In this document: positions 26,623 to 36,314 of the stretch, in pieces
Layout: each line of letters opens with the position of its first letter
How positions within the stretch are numbered: the first letter of the stretch is position 1
Virus record (IMG/VR): IMGVR_UViG_3300009008_000005
Coordinates: 1 to 64,000 of that record
DNA length: 64,000 nt
Origin: a virus
Direction: 5' to 3' (one strand)
Translations under genes and position numbers: made by a program
The notes under the pieces: generated by a model
What the model saw: the letters and a program-made list of their open reading frames with translations, nothing else
Told to the model about the DNA's origin: nothing
Database searches by the model: none

Positions 26623-29600
26623 CCTCAATGTTCATGAAGGCGTTGTGTACGGGGAGCGCAAGCAACTCCTCCACGTGCGTGAAGGTGTACGTGCGATCCT
26701 TCGCTATTGTCGTTACAAAGACCGTGGGCTGAGCCTGGATAGAGATCCCATCCTTCTTCAGCTGTGAGATCATCGCACGGATAGAGAACCTCTCCCCGAT
26801 CCCCAAGCTACGGATGTACTCCTCTACCTTCACCTCTGCATCTGCCACTTCTTGGAGTCCGTAGTACGTGGCGGAGATATAGATAGAAGCAGGAATGGAC
26901 ACGCAAGCCAGGGGATTACAGACCACAGTTCTGTAGTAATCGGTCTGCATCATGTAGTGCACATCAGTCACGGGAGGTGCGAAGTTCGCCTTCACAGACA
27001 TCCCATAGCCGATCACAGGATGCGGTGTGTCGTCACGGTAAACCGTGGGAATAACCACCTTGATAGGCTCCGCTGGGCTGAAAGAGTACTCCTCCTCCGT
27101 GGAGTAGGAGAACCCATTAGCTGTCGCATAAGCCACGGACATGTCCGCACGAGATCGTACAAGATGGTCGGGTCCCGGGTAGTAGGAGGACACATCAAGG
27201 TCCACGTAGTGCAGGGTATTCGAGTTGATCATAGCCGTGGACTCGAAGATCTGAGTGCCTGGGCGAACCACCTTGGCATGAAGGAAGGAGAGCGCAGTCA
27301 ACCCTACTGCAGGAGTATCGGGTGCCGTGTTGTACTCGATCAACTCAATCTGAGCCCTGTTGGTAGCCGAGAGTGGAGGGTAGTCGTTCTCTATCCACAC
27401 ACCGTCACGAGGGATCCTGAAAGGTCCCCTGCGAGCTGCGGACAGCACATTGGTTGCGCCCACAGTTAAGAACATTGCCGACACTGCTGTGCCGTACCCG
27501 ACCTCTACATCACTAGAGGAGTTGATGACAAAAATCTCGAACCCACTACCACCTGGGTCGTCCTCTACTGTAATCGTCACAGCCGGGATAGCCTTGTTCA
27601 CTGCGTCAGCTACTTCTTGTGGCGTGAGGTTGTTCTCCACGAAGGTGTAGGTGACTTCCCGGTTGTCTATAAGTAGGACTAGGTTCCGGCCGTCAAGGTT
27701 GAACAAAGGTGTGGCTAAGCCGAAGTCTCCACTCTGGATACCTGCGTGCAGTAGATACACGAGATCCGAATCCCCTGCGTACCCCATGTCTACCTGACTA
27801 CAAGCACGGATATCCTTGGCCCCGAAGTCCACTGACTCACTCTTCAGGAACCAGTCAGTACCACCTACAAGGTCTGTGACCAGATCACTACCTGCGGTCT
27901 CGTCCTTCCAGATCTCTGCGGCGGTGTCCGGGTCTGGGATGAAGACCTTCCCTTCATCGTCCGTGATCCTAACGTCAGGTCCGAACTCCACACGGGTGGG
28001 AGACTTGAAGTAACACCGGGCTGTGCCCTGTGGTGCAGGCCCGATCTCGTATTCCAGAGCCGTCTCGGAAGTAGTCACCAACAAGCCATGCGCAATGACG
28101 TAGGTCGCCTGGACTTCTGTGATTGTGTAGGCTCCCGCAACCAAACCTTCCTTAATATACAGGATGTCTCCTGCTGTGACCCCAGAAGCCTGGAAGTCGC
28201 CTACAAGGTCATAGAAGTTGTATGGGTTGGCCACGTCTACGGAGCCATCCGTCGCAGACTCCCCAGCAGCGGGAAGTGTGAGGGTATTCCCTCTCATTGA
28301 AGCAGCTTCCACACGAGCGCCCATAGGATTCCCGTAAGGAAGAGCCATCTTGGAAGGAACTTCGCCTGCGGTGAGAAGCGTGAGGTTGGCTATCTCCCCA
28401 CAAGGGAATCCGACCTGCCCCTGGTTCTTATACACCGTGAAGTGTAGGGAAGACTCCCCTCCTTGCAGAGTACTGGCCAGGACCAGAGAGTTGTTCTTCA
28501 CAGAGTTGATGATGTGGGTTCCGATATCTACACCCTCCAAGATCTGGAGCGTATCGGCAGGCTGTACTCCGGCGGCGACGAAGTCGAAACCAAGGCTCAC
28601 GACGACAGACGAATTTACGTTCGTGGTGAGGTCGTCCCCATTGCGGATCCTATACCACTTGTTGGGTGCCAGTGAGGCCGTAACCTTGTTCACGATCACG
28701 AACTCAAGCTGTGTCTCTCCACCAGGGTTGAAGGGCGGATAGACCCTCAGCTCCGAGGCTGATGCCGGATTCTGCCCAATGATCAGGAAGCTCTTGAAGT
28801 AGTCAGCACTCTCTGGTGGACCAGTAATGATCAGAAGATCCCCAGGTGTCCAAAGGTATGAGGATAGCTCCGGAGAGAAGAACTTACCGTCCTCTGCAGG
28901 GAAAGCCCCGAAAACTCCGGATACGCCTTGTCCTCCGGATGTACCGTTGAACGGGGACGGGTGGACGACATCATCATTGTCGAAGGATGCGAACGGTGTT
29001 ATCGAGATATTCACGTCTGCAAGCTCGGAGGGCTTGCAATATACATCCATCATCCCGCCTACGTGGATCGTATTATCGGTGACCTCCATGGGCCCTGCAT
29101 ACTGCGGGACCTGACCCAGTAGAATCCTGCCTGCTCCGTCCTCCTGGGTCATGAGCTTCGCAGCACTCCAGTCAAAGGCCATGTCCTCCAGCTCATAGGT
29201 ATTAGCCGATGCACCAAATCCTATGTCATTGATGTCCGGTAAGCCGAAGGTGTAGTAGGACCCGTAGAACCTGATGGGGAACGAATCGTCAGCGCCCAGA
29301 TACAAAGGGTCATCTAAGGTAAGCATCCCGAAGGGGAAAGGGTTTCCCTTGGAGGGCGTAGCCGGAACAGCCCAATCGTCAATGTCGAACGCAGGTAGTC
29401 TACTAGAGGGTACACGAATGATCGCCCAGTTCGTTCCAGCCCATGCTTTATGCGCATGGTTACCTGAAGCGACCGTATTCGGACGTACCTCGGGGTAGTT
29501 CTCTCCTACGTGGCAGTTAGCCCCGGTGAACGTGTACAACCCGAAAGTAGTCCATGCGGGGAGGAATGACGAGGGCCACGATACCGCAGTGAAGGGGCCC

Positions 29601-31669
29601 GTCTGTCCTGTGCCTGTTCCCTTCCTAATAGTCCAGTAGTACCTGTAGTTATTGATGTTGACCAGCGTCGGTGCAACCATCGCTGGAATCTGTGCATTGA
29701 TACCGGCTAGAGGGGTGGGGGTATCCATGTACCCACCGGCCACATTGATAGCTGTGACTGTAAGCTCGAACCAGACAGGGATCTGGTGTGCAGTTGTTCC
29801 GTGAGTATGGCCAACCACTGTGCACAGAGTAATCGTGTCCCCAGGCTCGATGTTGTAGAGGCCCAGGTCCAGGTTGGTGCAGGCATGGAGTCTGAGGAAA
29901 CCTGTCCCTACGTTGTCCTCAATGGATATACCCGTTCCAGACTGACCTACGAGCATCCAGTTCGCAGCGTCTGCCTGGATGTCAGGTCCGCCCCCTCCGA
30001 TAGTGCGGATCTCCCCACCAAGGTAGTGCTCGTTCCTGCTCCCAACACGAATCGTATCGGTGTACATCTCCTTGATGGGGAAGTACTTAGCTCGCATGTA
30101 CCCAGTACCAGCCACCGGGCTGTTGTTGTCCTGGACCATCAGGAAGTCTGTATCAGAGTCCAGGGAAGAGTTCAGGTGTCCTGCTGTTAGTCCGGATACC
30201 TTGAGCTGATTCGTGCAGAACAGCGGGGCTGAGGTCAGATAGTTGTTAGAATCTATGTCACTGTGGAAGTAGACCTCAGTGTCTCCCTTGAAGCTGGTAC
30301 TGTCGCTAGACGCAATGACGTCCAGGGCACCACGTACACCACCGTCTGCAGGCTGGGCATAGACCTGAGCTACTTCATACTCCTTCCCGTCGCAACGGAT
30401 GAGATCCGCTAGGCCAAAGGATTCCAGCCACCAGTCGATGGCATCCTCACCAGCACCCAGGTTAACCACAGCAGAGTGCAGCGGGAACATGGAGTCCATG
30501 CTGTTGTAGGCGGTGTAGTTCTCGGTCCCCGCCAGGTCAAGGTCCCGGTACAAGGTAAAGTCGTTCCCTGCGGTTCCTGTGATGTAGGACCACACTACGA
30601 AAGAGTCCGCAGTGTCGAACACTACGAAGTCTCCGGGATTCACTAAGTGCCCAGCAGCTACAGTGCACACCCTCGTGGCCGCTACATAACCGGTAAGGAC
30701 GCCTGAATCTGTAGATGCGGTCCACCACGTCGGAAAGTTGTCAGGCAAGGCCAAGGTGGCATTCCGGCCACCCGCATAGGCTCTTCCGTAGGCTGCGTCA
30801 GGCTCCCATAAGAACTCACCCTGCAGGACGTCCCTGTACATCTCATCATCACCGAAGCCGACAGTGACTACGTCCAGCACGTACTCGTTGTCTTCGAGGA
30901 TCGTAGTCTTCACGCCCCTAGAGTTCACGAGGGAGCGCTCGGTGATGGCAACCTCTACGTTCCTTAGGAACTCCTCGGCCGTGCTCTCTGTGCTACCACC
31001 CGTGAAAGCAGCTTTGTTCGTCATCTTCACGGCGTTGGGGATACCGTTCGAAGCTGAGATGGAGCCCTTCTCGATGTTGGCGTCGGTGGTGGACAGAGCT
31101 GCAACCAGATCGATGTCTGCGTAGTAGAGACTGTTCTCCACATTCGCACGCATCGTGTCCTGGTCGAACTGCTGCACCCCGTCCACGAAGAAAAGCTGGT
31201 TGTTCGTAGCTGTGAAAGTGATCGTGGGATCTACGTACAGATCAATGGGAGATGCGAAGTAGACCCTGACCTTTCCGTAGGCCTTCGTCCCCTGATTCCT
31301 GTAGGCGAATACGTTGGAAGCCAGAGCCTCAAGCTCTGCAATGGACATCGAGTCCGACTGTGAGATCGTCTGGGAATTCCTGATGGCCTGGAGTTCCTGC
31401 TTGAAGGACTCCAAGATCAAGGTCATCGGACCTACGAACACATCGTTGATGATCGACCCTGCGCTGTCCACGTCCAGGCTTGGGAAGTTCTCCCGTACAC
31501 GCTGCTTGATGAACTCCTGGATGTCTGTCTCGAAGGGGTCGCTCCCCAGCCTAATGATGATAGGTTGGACTACCTCGCTGTAGAAGTCCGAGTCAGTGTC
31601 CGTATCCAGCGTCGGGAAGAACTGCGCCATGCGCTCGACGATGAATTCTGCAAGAGTTGTCCGTGGCAT
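26597..31669 (-). CDS. Baseplate J/gp47-like giant protein, 1690 aa
   Basis: The N-terminal 250 residues match baseplate J-type wedge proteins: a helical start (T-L-A-E-F-I-V-E-R-M-A-Q-F-F-P), L-A-S-N-V-F-A-Y-R-N-Q-G-T-K-A-Y-G, a beta segment with T-F-T-A-T-N-N-Q-L-F-F, then N-K-A-A-F-T-G-G-S-T-E-S and E-F-L-R-N-V-E-V-A-I. The C-terminus (Y-I-S-A-T-Y-Y-G-L-Q-E-V-A-D-A-E-V-K-V-E-E-Y) also fits wedge proteins. About 1100 extra residues lie between them, made of repeated beta modules. Ordinary J proteins have 300-500 residues, so this is a strongly enlarged relative. It directly follows the W-like gene, the normal baseplate order. Confidence 0.8.
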   Translation of the reverse strand: MPRTTLAEFIVERMAQFFPTLDTDTDSDFYSEVVQPIIIRLGSDPFETDIQEFIKQRVRENFPSLDVDSAGSIINDVFVGPMTLILESFKQELQAIRNSQTISQSDSMSIAELEALASNVFAYRNQGTKAYGKVRVYFASPIDLYVDPTITFTATNNQLFFVDGVQQFDQDTMRANVENSLYYADIDLVAALSTTDANIEKGSISASNGIPNAVKMTNKAAFTGGSTESTAEEFLRNVEVAITERSLVNSRGVKTTILEDNEYVLDVVTVGFGDDEMYRDVLQGEFLWEPDAAYGRAYAGGRNATLALPDNFPTWWTASTDSGVLTGYVAATRVCTVAAGHLVNPGDFVVFDTADSFVVWSYITGTAGNDFTLYRDLDLAGTENYTAYNSMDSMFPLHSAVVNLGAGEDAIDWWLESFGLADLIRCDGKEYEVAQVYAQPADGGVRGALDVIASSDSTSFKGDTEVYFHSDIDSNNYLTSAPLFCTNQLKVSGLTAGHLNSSLDSDTDFLMVQDNNSPVAGTGYMRAKYFPIKEMYTDTIRVGSRNEHYLGGEIRTIGGGGPDIQADAANWMLVGQSGTGISIEDNVGTGFLRLHACTNLDLGLYNIEPGDTITLCTVVGHTHGTTAHQIPVWFELTVTAINVAGGYMDTPTPLAGINAQIPAMVAPTLVNINNYRYYWTIRKGTGTGQTGPFTAVSWPSSFLPAWTTFGLYTFTGANCHVGENYPEVRPNTVASGNHAHKAWAGTNWAIIRVPSSRLPAFDIDDWAVPATPSKGNPFPFGMLTLDDPLYLGADDSFPIRFYGSYYTFGLPDINDIGFGASANTYELEDMAFDWSAAKLMTQEDGAGRILLGQVPQYAGPMEVTDNTIHVGGMMDVYCKPSELADVNISITPFASFDNDDVVHPSPFNGTSGGQGVSGVFGAFPAEDGKFFSPELSSYLWTPGDLLIITGPPESADYFKSFLIIGQNPASASELRVYPPFNPGGETQLEFVIVNKVTASLAPNKWYRIRNGDDLTTNVNSSVVVSLGFDFVAAGVQPADTLQILEGVDIGTHIINSVKNNSLVLASTLQGGESSLHFTVYKNQGQVGFPCGEIANLTLLTAGEVPSKMALPYGNPMGARVEAASMRGNTLTLPAAGESATDGSVDVANPYNFYDLVGDFQASGVTAGDILYIKEGLVAGAYTITEVQATYVIAHGLLVTTSETALEYEIGPAPQGTARCYFKSPTRVEFGPDVRITDDEGKVFIPDPDTAAEIWKDETAGSDLVTDLVGGTDWFLKSESVDFGAKDIRACSQVDMGYAGDSDLVYLLHAGIQSGDFGLATPLFNLDGRNLVLLIDNREVTYTFVENNLTPQEVADAVNKAIPAVTITVEDDPGGSGFEIFVINSSSDVEVGYGTAVSAMFLTVGATNVLSAARRGPFRIPRDGVWIENDYPPLSATNRAQIELIEYNTAPDTPAVGLTALSFLHAKVVRPGTQIFESTAMINSNTLHYVDLDVSSYYPGPDHLVRSRADMSVAYATANGFSYSTEEEYSFSPAEPIKVVIPTVYRDDTPHPVIGYGMSVKANFAPPVTDVHYMMQTDYYRTVVCNPLACVSIPASIYISATYYGLQEVADAEVKVEEYIRSLGIGERFSIRAMISQLKKDGISIQAQPTVFVTTIAKDRTYTFTHVEELLALPVHNAFMNIEVNLTKTAL

Positions 31670-32337
31670 TAGCTTACCCCCACATGAACCACAGCACCTG
31701 TGAGCTGGGTCTGGAACTCCATCTTCACGTCCACAGAAGCTGTGGCAGAATCATAGGAGATATCGATTGGATAGACCCCCAGGATGCGCTCCTCCCCAGG
31801 TATGTTCAAGTACCTCTGGGAGTTTCGCAGGTCTCTCGTACACTTCTTGATACCCAGCTGTATCCTGGACACGATACCCTGGACACCCGAGCTGTCCATA
31901 TTTGCCCCGGCGAGGTGGGCAATGTCTCCACCTTCAGATGGTCTGAAGGCATTGGTACCTGTAGTAGTCATGAGGATCTTGACGAATTGCTGGAGCACCT
32001 TGGAGATCCCGGATACAGGTCTCAGAGCAGTCAGGTCAAACTCGATCTTCGTGTTCTCCGTCAGCGTCTGTGTATCCCCAAGGACTACGACTCTCTCGAT
32101 GACCGTCTCCCACAGAAGCTCGGGAACGTCGATCAAGATGTTGTTGTCCGAGATGATGGTGAATCCATAGGCCGAGCCTGCTGTGGCCTTCGGGAAGAGC
32201 TGGGTGGCGTTGATGTACACCGAGGTTGCGTTCATGAATCCCGCACCCTTCAGCTCTACTTGGAAGGGGAGCACCGAGATGAGGTCGATGTTCGTAACGG
32301 GTAGGATGTCGATGGCGTTGATGATCCGTATATCCAT
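31669..32337 (-). CDS. Baseplate wedge protein, W/gp25-like
   Basis: A 222-aa protein. The C-terminal half resembles the gp25/W family (L-Q-Q-F-V-K-I-L-M-T-T-T-G-T-N-A-F-R-P-S-E-G-G-D-I). It ends in beta strands (V-D-V-K-M-E-F-Q-T-Q-L-T-G). An N-terminal Ig/IPT-like segment (G-A-G-F-M-N-A-T-S-V-Y-I-N) is not part of classical gp25. Stop and start overlap with the J-like gene, as expected for paired wedge proteins of contractile tails. The family assignment is moderate. Confidence 0.68.
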   Translation of the reverse strand: MDIRIINAIDILPVTNIDLISVLPFQVELKGAGFMNATSVYINATQLFPKATAGSAYGFTIISDNNILIDVPELLWETVIERVVVLGDTQTLTENTKIEFDLTALRPVSGISKVLQQFVKILMTTTGTNAFRPSEGGDIAHLAGANMDSSGVQGIVSRIQLGIKKCTRDLRNSQRYLNIPGEERILGVYPIDISYDSATASVDVKMEFQTQLTGAVVHVGVS

Positions 32338-32594
32338 CAGTCTTCCTTTACCTCATCGATCAGCTTATCTAGCTCCTCCCGCATAGCCTTCAAGCGGTCG
32401 ATCTGGGTAGGTCCGAACTCTGTCTCGAAGCCGAAGTATGTCGTGGCTTCAGAGTCCCCTCCAAGCAGAGCCAGGTATTCGTCAACAGCCGTGGTCAGGG
32501 AGTACTTTTCGACGAGATCCCGGTTGATGATGATGCCCAGGAGGCTCTCGTATATGCCCGAAAGTGTAGACCTCTGCTTGTCTGTCAGCGCCAT
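32337..32594 (-). CDS. Small structural-block protein, 85 aa
   Basis: SD GGGAGG upstream of the ATG. Helical and acidic (L-K-A-M-R-E-E-L-D-K-L-I-D-E-V-K-E-D at the C-terminus). It lies between the W-like gene and the 797-aa protein, and its stop overlaps the next start. Possibly a baseplate chaperone or small subunit. Not recognised. Confidence 0.7.
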   Translation of the reverse strand: MALTDKQRSTLSGIYESLLGIIINRDLVEKYSLTTAVDEYLALLGGDSEATTYFGFETEFGPTQIDRLKAMREELDKLIDEVKED

Positions 32595-32645
32595 AACCGC
32601 CTCCCGAGAGAATATCTTACCACAGCATCTTAGGCTAAGGGATGG

Positions 32646-35039
32646 TTACAGGAGAAGGTCTCGGGTCTTCTTGGACGCTTTGTCAGCCCTTGATGCCTCC
32701 TCCACAAGCAGCCTTAGGAAGGTATCTACCTCCCCTCTCTGGACAATGTCAGCCGCCTGGTCAAACCCTGATTCCGCTAGGGATTCCACGAAGGAAGCTA
32801 TCCGATCCGTGGTGCCATCCAAGTCTCGGAAGTCTGTGGCTAGCTGTGCGATGGCGTCCATATACTGCTGCAGAGAAGTAGTCAGGGACTCCCACCCAGA
32901 AGCGTCGAGCTGATTCTTGAACTTCTCAATTTGGGTCCGTATTGCGTCAAGAGCGGTGCTTGGCTCAGAGAGAATCTCTGGGATCTCTACACCAAGGATG
33001 CCCTTCTGCAAACCTGAGATGATGTCCACATCTGTGTCGGCTACAGATATTGGGTCCTCTACCTTCACAGGGGTAGTAGAGCGAAGCTTAGTGCTCGTGG
33101 TTTCCGTCCCGGACAGAGAGCTGGTAACCGCATCCTCGTCCCTGAGAGGGGCGTCGCTAGACACATCTCCACCTAGGGTCAGTGTCGTGCCACTTGCATA
33201 GGAATGGATCGGATACACAGCTGGGGGCACTGGAGGAGCGATCCCGATCTCAGGGGCTGCAGGTGCATTCACACCTAGGTAGTAGTCATCCCACAGAGTT
33301 CTGTCTTCCCTATTGATGTCCACCCGGACACTTTCCACCTCGTCTATGTAGAAGTTGACGAGTGGTGCTGTGACGAGTTCCTGGGGAGGGTCGAAGTAGG
33401 CCACTCCGACAGCTACAGCGTCAATGGTGAAGGACAGTCCAGCATCTGGCCCGGAAGTTATGGCTACAACCTTCCCCACATCCCCCGCTACGAACGGGTA
33501 GAGCTGGGAAGTCAGAGAGTCGTTGACTCCTGGATTGGGCCCGCCCGCATCGTCGTGAACCACATCCCCTATGTAGCGGTTCGTAAAAGGAACTCCGTCG
33601 AAGTACAGAGGATCCGGAGTTGTCGGGTCACCATCGGCACAGGGAGTCAAGGTAAGCGTATGCAGTCCGCCACCTGTAGCGACAGAGAAGACCCTATAAC
33701 CACAGTCCAGAGCAGTAGTGGAACCTGTATACCGCACTGCTATTGCGTCACCTGCCTGGACATCGAAGGTATCTGCAATCTCGATCGTTCCGTTCCCACG
33801 CAGGTCTGCAGCCTCGTCGTCGGCGACAAACGTATACTCCGTACGGAGGGGTGGTGAATCCTCCTTGGGTAGCTCTGCAGTAGCTCCACCGTTCCAGGGT
33901 CCAGCTAACTGTAAGTACTCGTTTATATTAGCTGTGTCACCTGCCCCCGCTAGAACGATAAGTTCATCGAACTGGATCTGCATACCTTCTACAGCGTGAT
34001 CTCCGTCTAGGTCGACTTTGATATAGCTCGAAGGGCCCGCAGAGAAGGTAATACCTGCAGGTAGACCCACTATACCATTGAGGGACACTGCCAAAGTACT
34101 CGTGCTGACGGGTGGTACTCCAGCTGGGGTTACCCCAGAGAACACATAAAATGTGTTGTTCAGCCTGAAGGACAAGGTATAGGGAGGGGCTGTAAGAGGT
34201 GGGGCTAGTGCGAAGGTCCACTGATCCTCTGCAGTATTTCCGCTATCTCCTAGGACACTAGCGGGCGTACTTGCAGGAATGTCCCACAAGAATCCTGTAG
34301 GTACGGTCCCAGAGTCGTAGTCTACAGTAATGTCTGTTGGGATTCGGTAAGGCCCGCAAGGGATCTCAATCTCAGCCGGATTCTCCGGGAGCACAGTGAA
34401 GGCTCCAGAATACTTCGCCAGTGTGTCGCCAGCCTTGAAGTCCTGGTCATAAGCATTGACTGAGTCGAGGACATAGTTCACTACACCTAAGGACTCCACA
34501 GACTCCACGGCGTTAGGATCGGATGCGGCCTTGTCCAGAAGGGACTGGATCATCTCCTGGGCTCCGCCCTTGTACCAAAGCACCTTGTATGAACCTAGGA
34601 TCTTGACGCTACGTACAGCCCGGAGCACGTCTCTAAACTTTCGCTGGAGCCTGTCGAGGTGGGTTAGGGGATCGACGTTGGAGACATTCCTGGGCCCGTA
34701 AGCCCCAATCTTCTCCTTCACAACCGCACCTAGTGTATCTGGGAAGGCTGACACCTCTTCCCCAATGTTCTTCTGGAAGGTGGGGGTCGTGCCCACAGCT
34801 TTGTCGGACTTCATGTAAGCGTCTAGGTCTGCAATAAGGGCGTCTACGTCCGTGTTACTGCGTAGGTAAGACTTAGCAGCCAGCAGTCCGCTCTCCCACA
34901 AGACATCCTTATCGAACACACATAAGGAGCATAAGAGGAGCTTCATTCGATTGAAGCGCTTCTCCTTGTCCTCCCCCAGATCCGCACGATCTGTGGTGGC
35001 CATAGAGTTGAAGAAATCAGTGAGAGCGTTAGTGAACAT
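32646..35039 (-). CDS. Large structural protein, 797 aa
   Basis: The N-terminal 180 residues are helical (A-D-L-G-E-D-K-E-K-R-F-N-R-M-K-L-L-L-C-S-L-C-V). The middle (200-600) is beta-rich. It contains, at about residues 493-566, a module closely similar to one in the 1827-aa fibre protein (V-V-H-D-D-A-G-G-P; P-F-V-A-G-D-V-G; S-G-P-D-A-G; P-P-Q-E-L). The C-terminal 150 residues are a helical bundle with heptad-like spacing. Probably a baseplate or tail component. It is separated from the 85-aa gene by 51 bp without a clear promoter. Confidence 0.75.
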   Translation of the reverse strand: MFTNALTDFFNSMATTDRADLGEDKEKRFNRMKLLLCSLCVFDKDVLWESGLLAAKSYLRSNTDVDALIADLDAYMKSDKAVGTTPTFQKNIGEEVSAFPDTLGAVVKEKIGAYGPRNVSNVDPLTHLDRLQRKFRDVLRAVRSVKILGSYKVLWYKGGAQEMIQSLLDKAASDPNAVESVESLGVVNYVLDSVNAYDQDFKAGDTLAKYSGAFTVLPENPAEIEIPCGPYRIPTDITVDYDSGTVPTGFLWDIPASTPASVLGDSGNTAEDQWTFALAPPLTAPPYTLSFRLNNTFYVFSGVTPAGVPPVSTSTLAVSLNGIVGLPAGITFSAGPSSYIKVDLDGDHAVEGMQIQFDELIVLAGAGDTANINEYLQLAGPWNGGATAELPKEDSPPLRTEYTFVADDEAADLRGNGTIEIADTFDVQAGDAIAVRYTGSTTALDCGYRVFSVATGGGLHTLTLTPCADGDPTTPDPLYFDGVPFTNRYIGDVVHDDAGGPNPGVNDSLTSQLYPFVAGDVGKVVAITSGPDAGLSFTIDAVAVGVAYFDPPQELVTAPLVNFYIDEVESVRVDINREDRTLWDDYYLGVNAPAAPEIGIAPPVPPAVYPIHSYASGTTLTLGGDVSSDAPLRDEDAVTSSLSGTETTSTKLRSTTPVKVEDPISVADTDVDIISGLQKGILGVEIPEILSEPSTALDAIRTQIEKFKNQLDASGWESLTTSLQQYMDAIAQLATDFRDLDGTTDRIASFVESLAESGFDQAADIVQRGEVDTFLRLLVEEASRADKASKKTRDLLL

Positions 35040-35382
35040 TTCCGCCCAGACCTATCTTGCGTAGTCCACGTAGATTCGCTTCGCCGATGAGATCCAACCG
35101 ATCTACTATCTTGTTACCCTCTATCCCTAGAAGGAAGCAGATGGACCGGAAGGATGTAATCGCATCCTCGTCGTCGGAGTTGAACCACTCCAGGAGAACC
35201 TGCATGTCTTTCTTGCTAGAGGGATCATCTGATCCCTGGAGTAGTGCATAGTCCTGGAGGGCCCTCTGGAGTACAGCTAACCATAGCTTAGTAGTTTTTT
35301 CTGTGCTATCTGTGGTGTCAAACAGACTTCGTGTGGAGTAGAACCTAAAGACCTGTCCTGGGAATAGCGTGTCTTGAATCAT
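35029..35382 (-). CDS. Unknown protein of the structural block, 117 aa
   Basis: Helical protein with no recognised domain (K-T-T-K-L-W-L-A-V-L-Q-R-A-L-Q-D-Y-A-L-L-Q; a late segment S-I-C-F-L-L-G-I-E-G-N-K-I-V-D-R-L). Its start overlaps the stop of the 309-aa gene and its end overlaps the start of the 797-aa gene, so translation is probably coupled. Possibly a small tail or baseplate subunit. Confidence 0.75.
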   Translation of the reverse strand: MIQDTLFPGQVFRFYSTRSLFDTTDSTEKTTKLWLAVLQRALQDYALLQGSDDPSSKKDMQVLLEWFNSDDEDAITSFRSICFLLGIEGNKIVDRLDLIGEANLRGLRKIGLGGNVH

Positions 35383-36311
35383 CAGGTCACCGTGATCTCT
35401 AGGGTTGCGTTCACAGTATTTACATGAGCACTTTGTTCCGGCGTAAGCAAGGCATAATCTGTGGGCATGAAATTTTCTGCAGTTACGTTAGTCGTCCCTG
35501 GAGCGATCCCGGTGATAGTAAACACGGTCCCGTCCATCAAGCCAGTAGCTACAGCATGGTCATCAGTGTCAGTAGCCACACAACCTGAGATATCATCCAT
35601 CACGGCCCACCCGTAGGTGTAAAGCTTCGGGTACAGCTCAATTGTCGCACCTGTGGCTACAGTCACCGTCTCCGTGAGAGATGTGTGCTCTGCGTCGGTG
35701 TAGAACTTCAGATGTCCTGGGACAGGGAAGATAACTGCCGGAAGATTCGCCCCTATAGTCTCAGGTGTGCGAACCTCCCAAGCCGTGTCCTGTAGGCCCG
35801 GGAACCATACGTGCACCAACATATCTCTGGGTAGATCGAGCTGGGCGTATCCATCAGAGTCCAGAACTACCTCCACGGACTTGTTAGATAGGCCGATGAT
35901 CTCATCATTACTCGCAAGAGCTACAGGCGAGTCCTTCTTGACGAAGTAGAACTTCATACCCTCCGGAGGTTCCCCAGATATTTCGGTGAAATACCCCGAG
36001 AGACGGGAATACCTAGCATCGTCGGAAGCAGGTTGCACCGGGCTGTAAACCGTGATCTCCACTACAGGGCTTTCTCCGACCCCGATGTTCACCTCAAACG
36101 TAGAGGGGAGACCAACGGTGGCCCCTAAGATTCCAGGAGCACAGCGCAGGTAATACGTACCTAGTGCTAGACCGATGAACTCCACCTCCCCAGTAGCCGC
36201 TGTGATCTGTGTAGACTGGTGAACCATAATAGATGAGTAGAGCTTTACGTAGGCGTTCTCTATGGGGTCTGACGCAACTGAGTCGAGAACCCTTACGATC
36301 ATATCAGGCAT
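35382..36311 (-). CDS. Ig-like structural protein, 309 aa
   Basis: Three or more beta-sandwich domains. The first resembles carboxypeptidase regulatory-like domains (I-E-N-A-Y-V-K-L-Y ... A-T-G-E-V-E-F-I-G-L-A-L-G-T-Y-Y-L). The last resembles Ig-like group 2 folds (F-T-I-T-G-I-A-P-G-T-T-N-V-T-A). Such domains decorate phage tails and capsids and bind carbohydrate weakly. A palindrome copy lies within the gene and encodes G-Y-F-T-E-I-S at about residues 106-112. Probable accessory tail protein. Confidence 0.78.
   Translation of the reverse strand: MPDMIVRVLDSVASDPIENAYVKLYSSIMVHQSTQITAATGEVEFIGLALGTYYLRCAPGILGATVGLPSTFEVNIGVGESPVVEITVYSPVQPASDDARYSRLSGYFTEISGEPPEGMKFYFVKKDSPVALASNDEIIGLSNKSVEVVLDSDGYAQLDLPRDMLVHVWFPGLQDTAWEVRTPETIGANLPAVIFPVPGHLKFYTDAEHTSLTETVTVATGATIELYPKLYTYGWAVMDDISGCVATDTDDHAVATGLMDGTVFTITGIAPGTTNVTAENFMPTDYALLTPEQSAHVNTVNATLEITVT
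35977..35996 (-). repeat. Palindrome copy 4, inside a coding sequence
   Basis: Core TATTTC-GGT-GAAATA (35979-35993). In the direction of the gene it reads GGGTATTTC-ACC-GAAATATC and encodes Y-F-T-E-I-S, the same frame as copy 3. Confidence 0.8.
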
Positions 36312-36314
36312 GGT

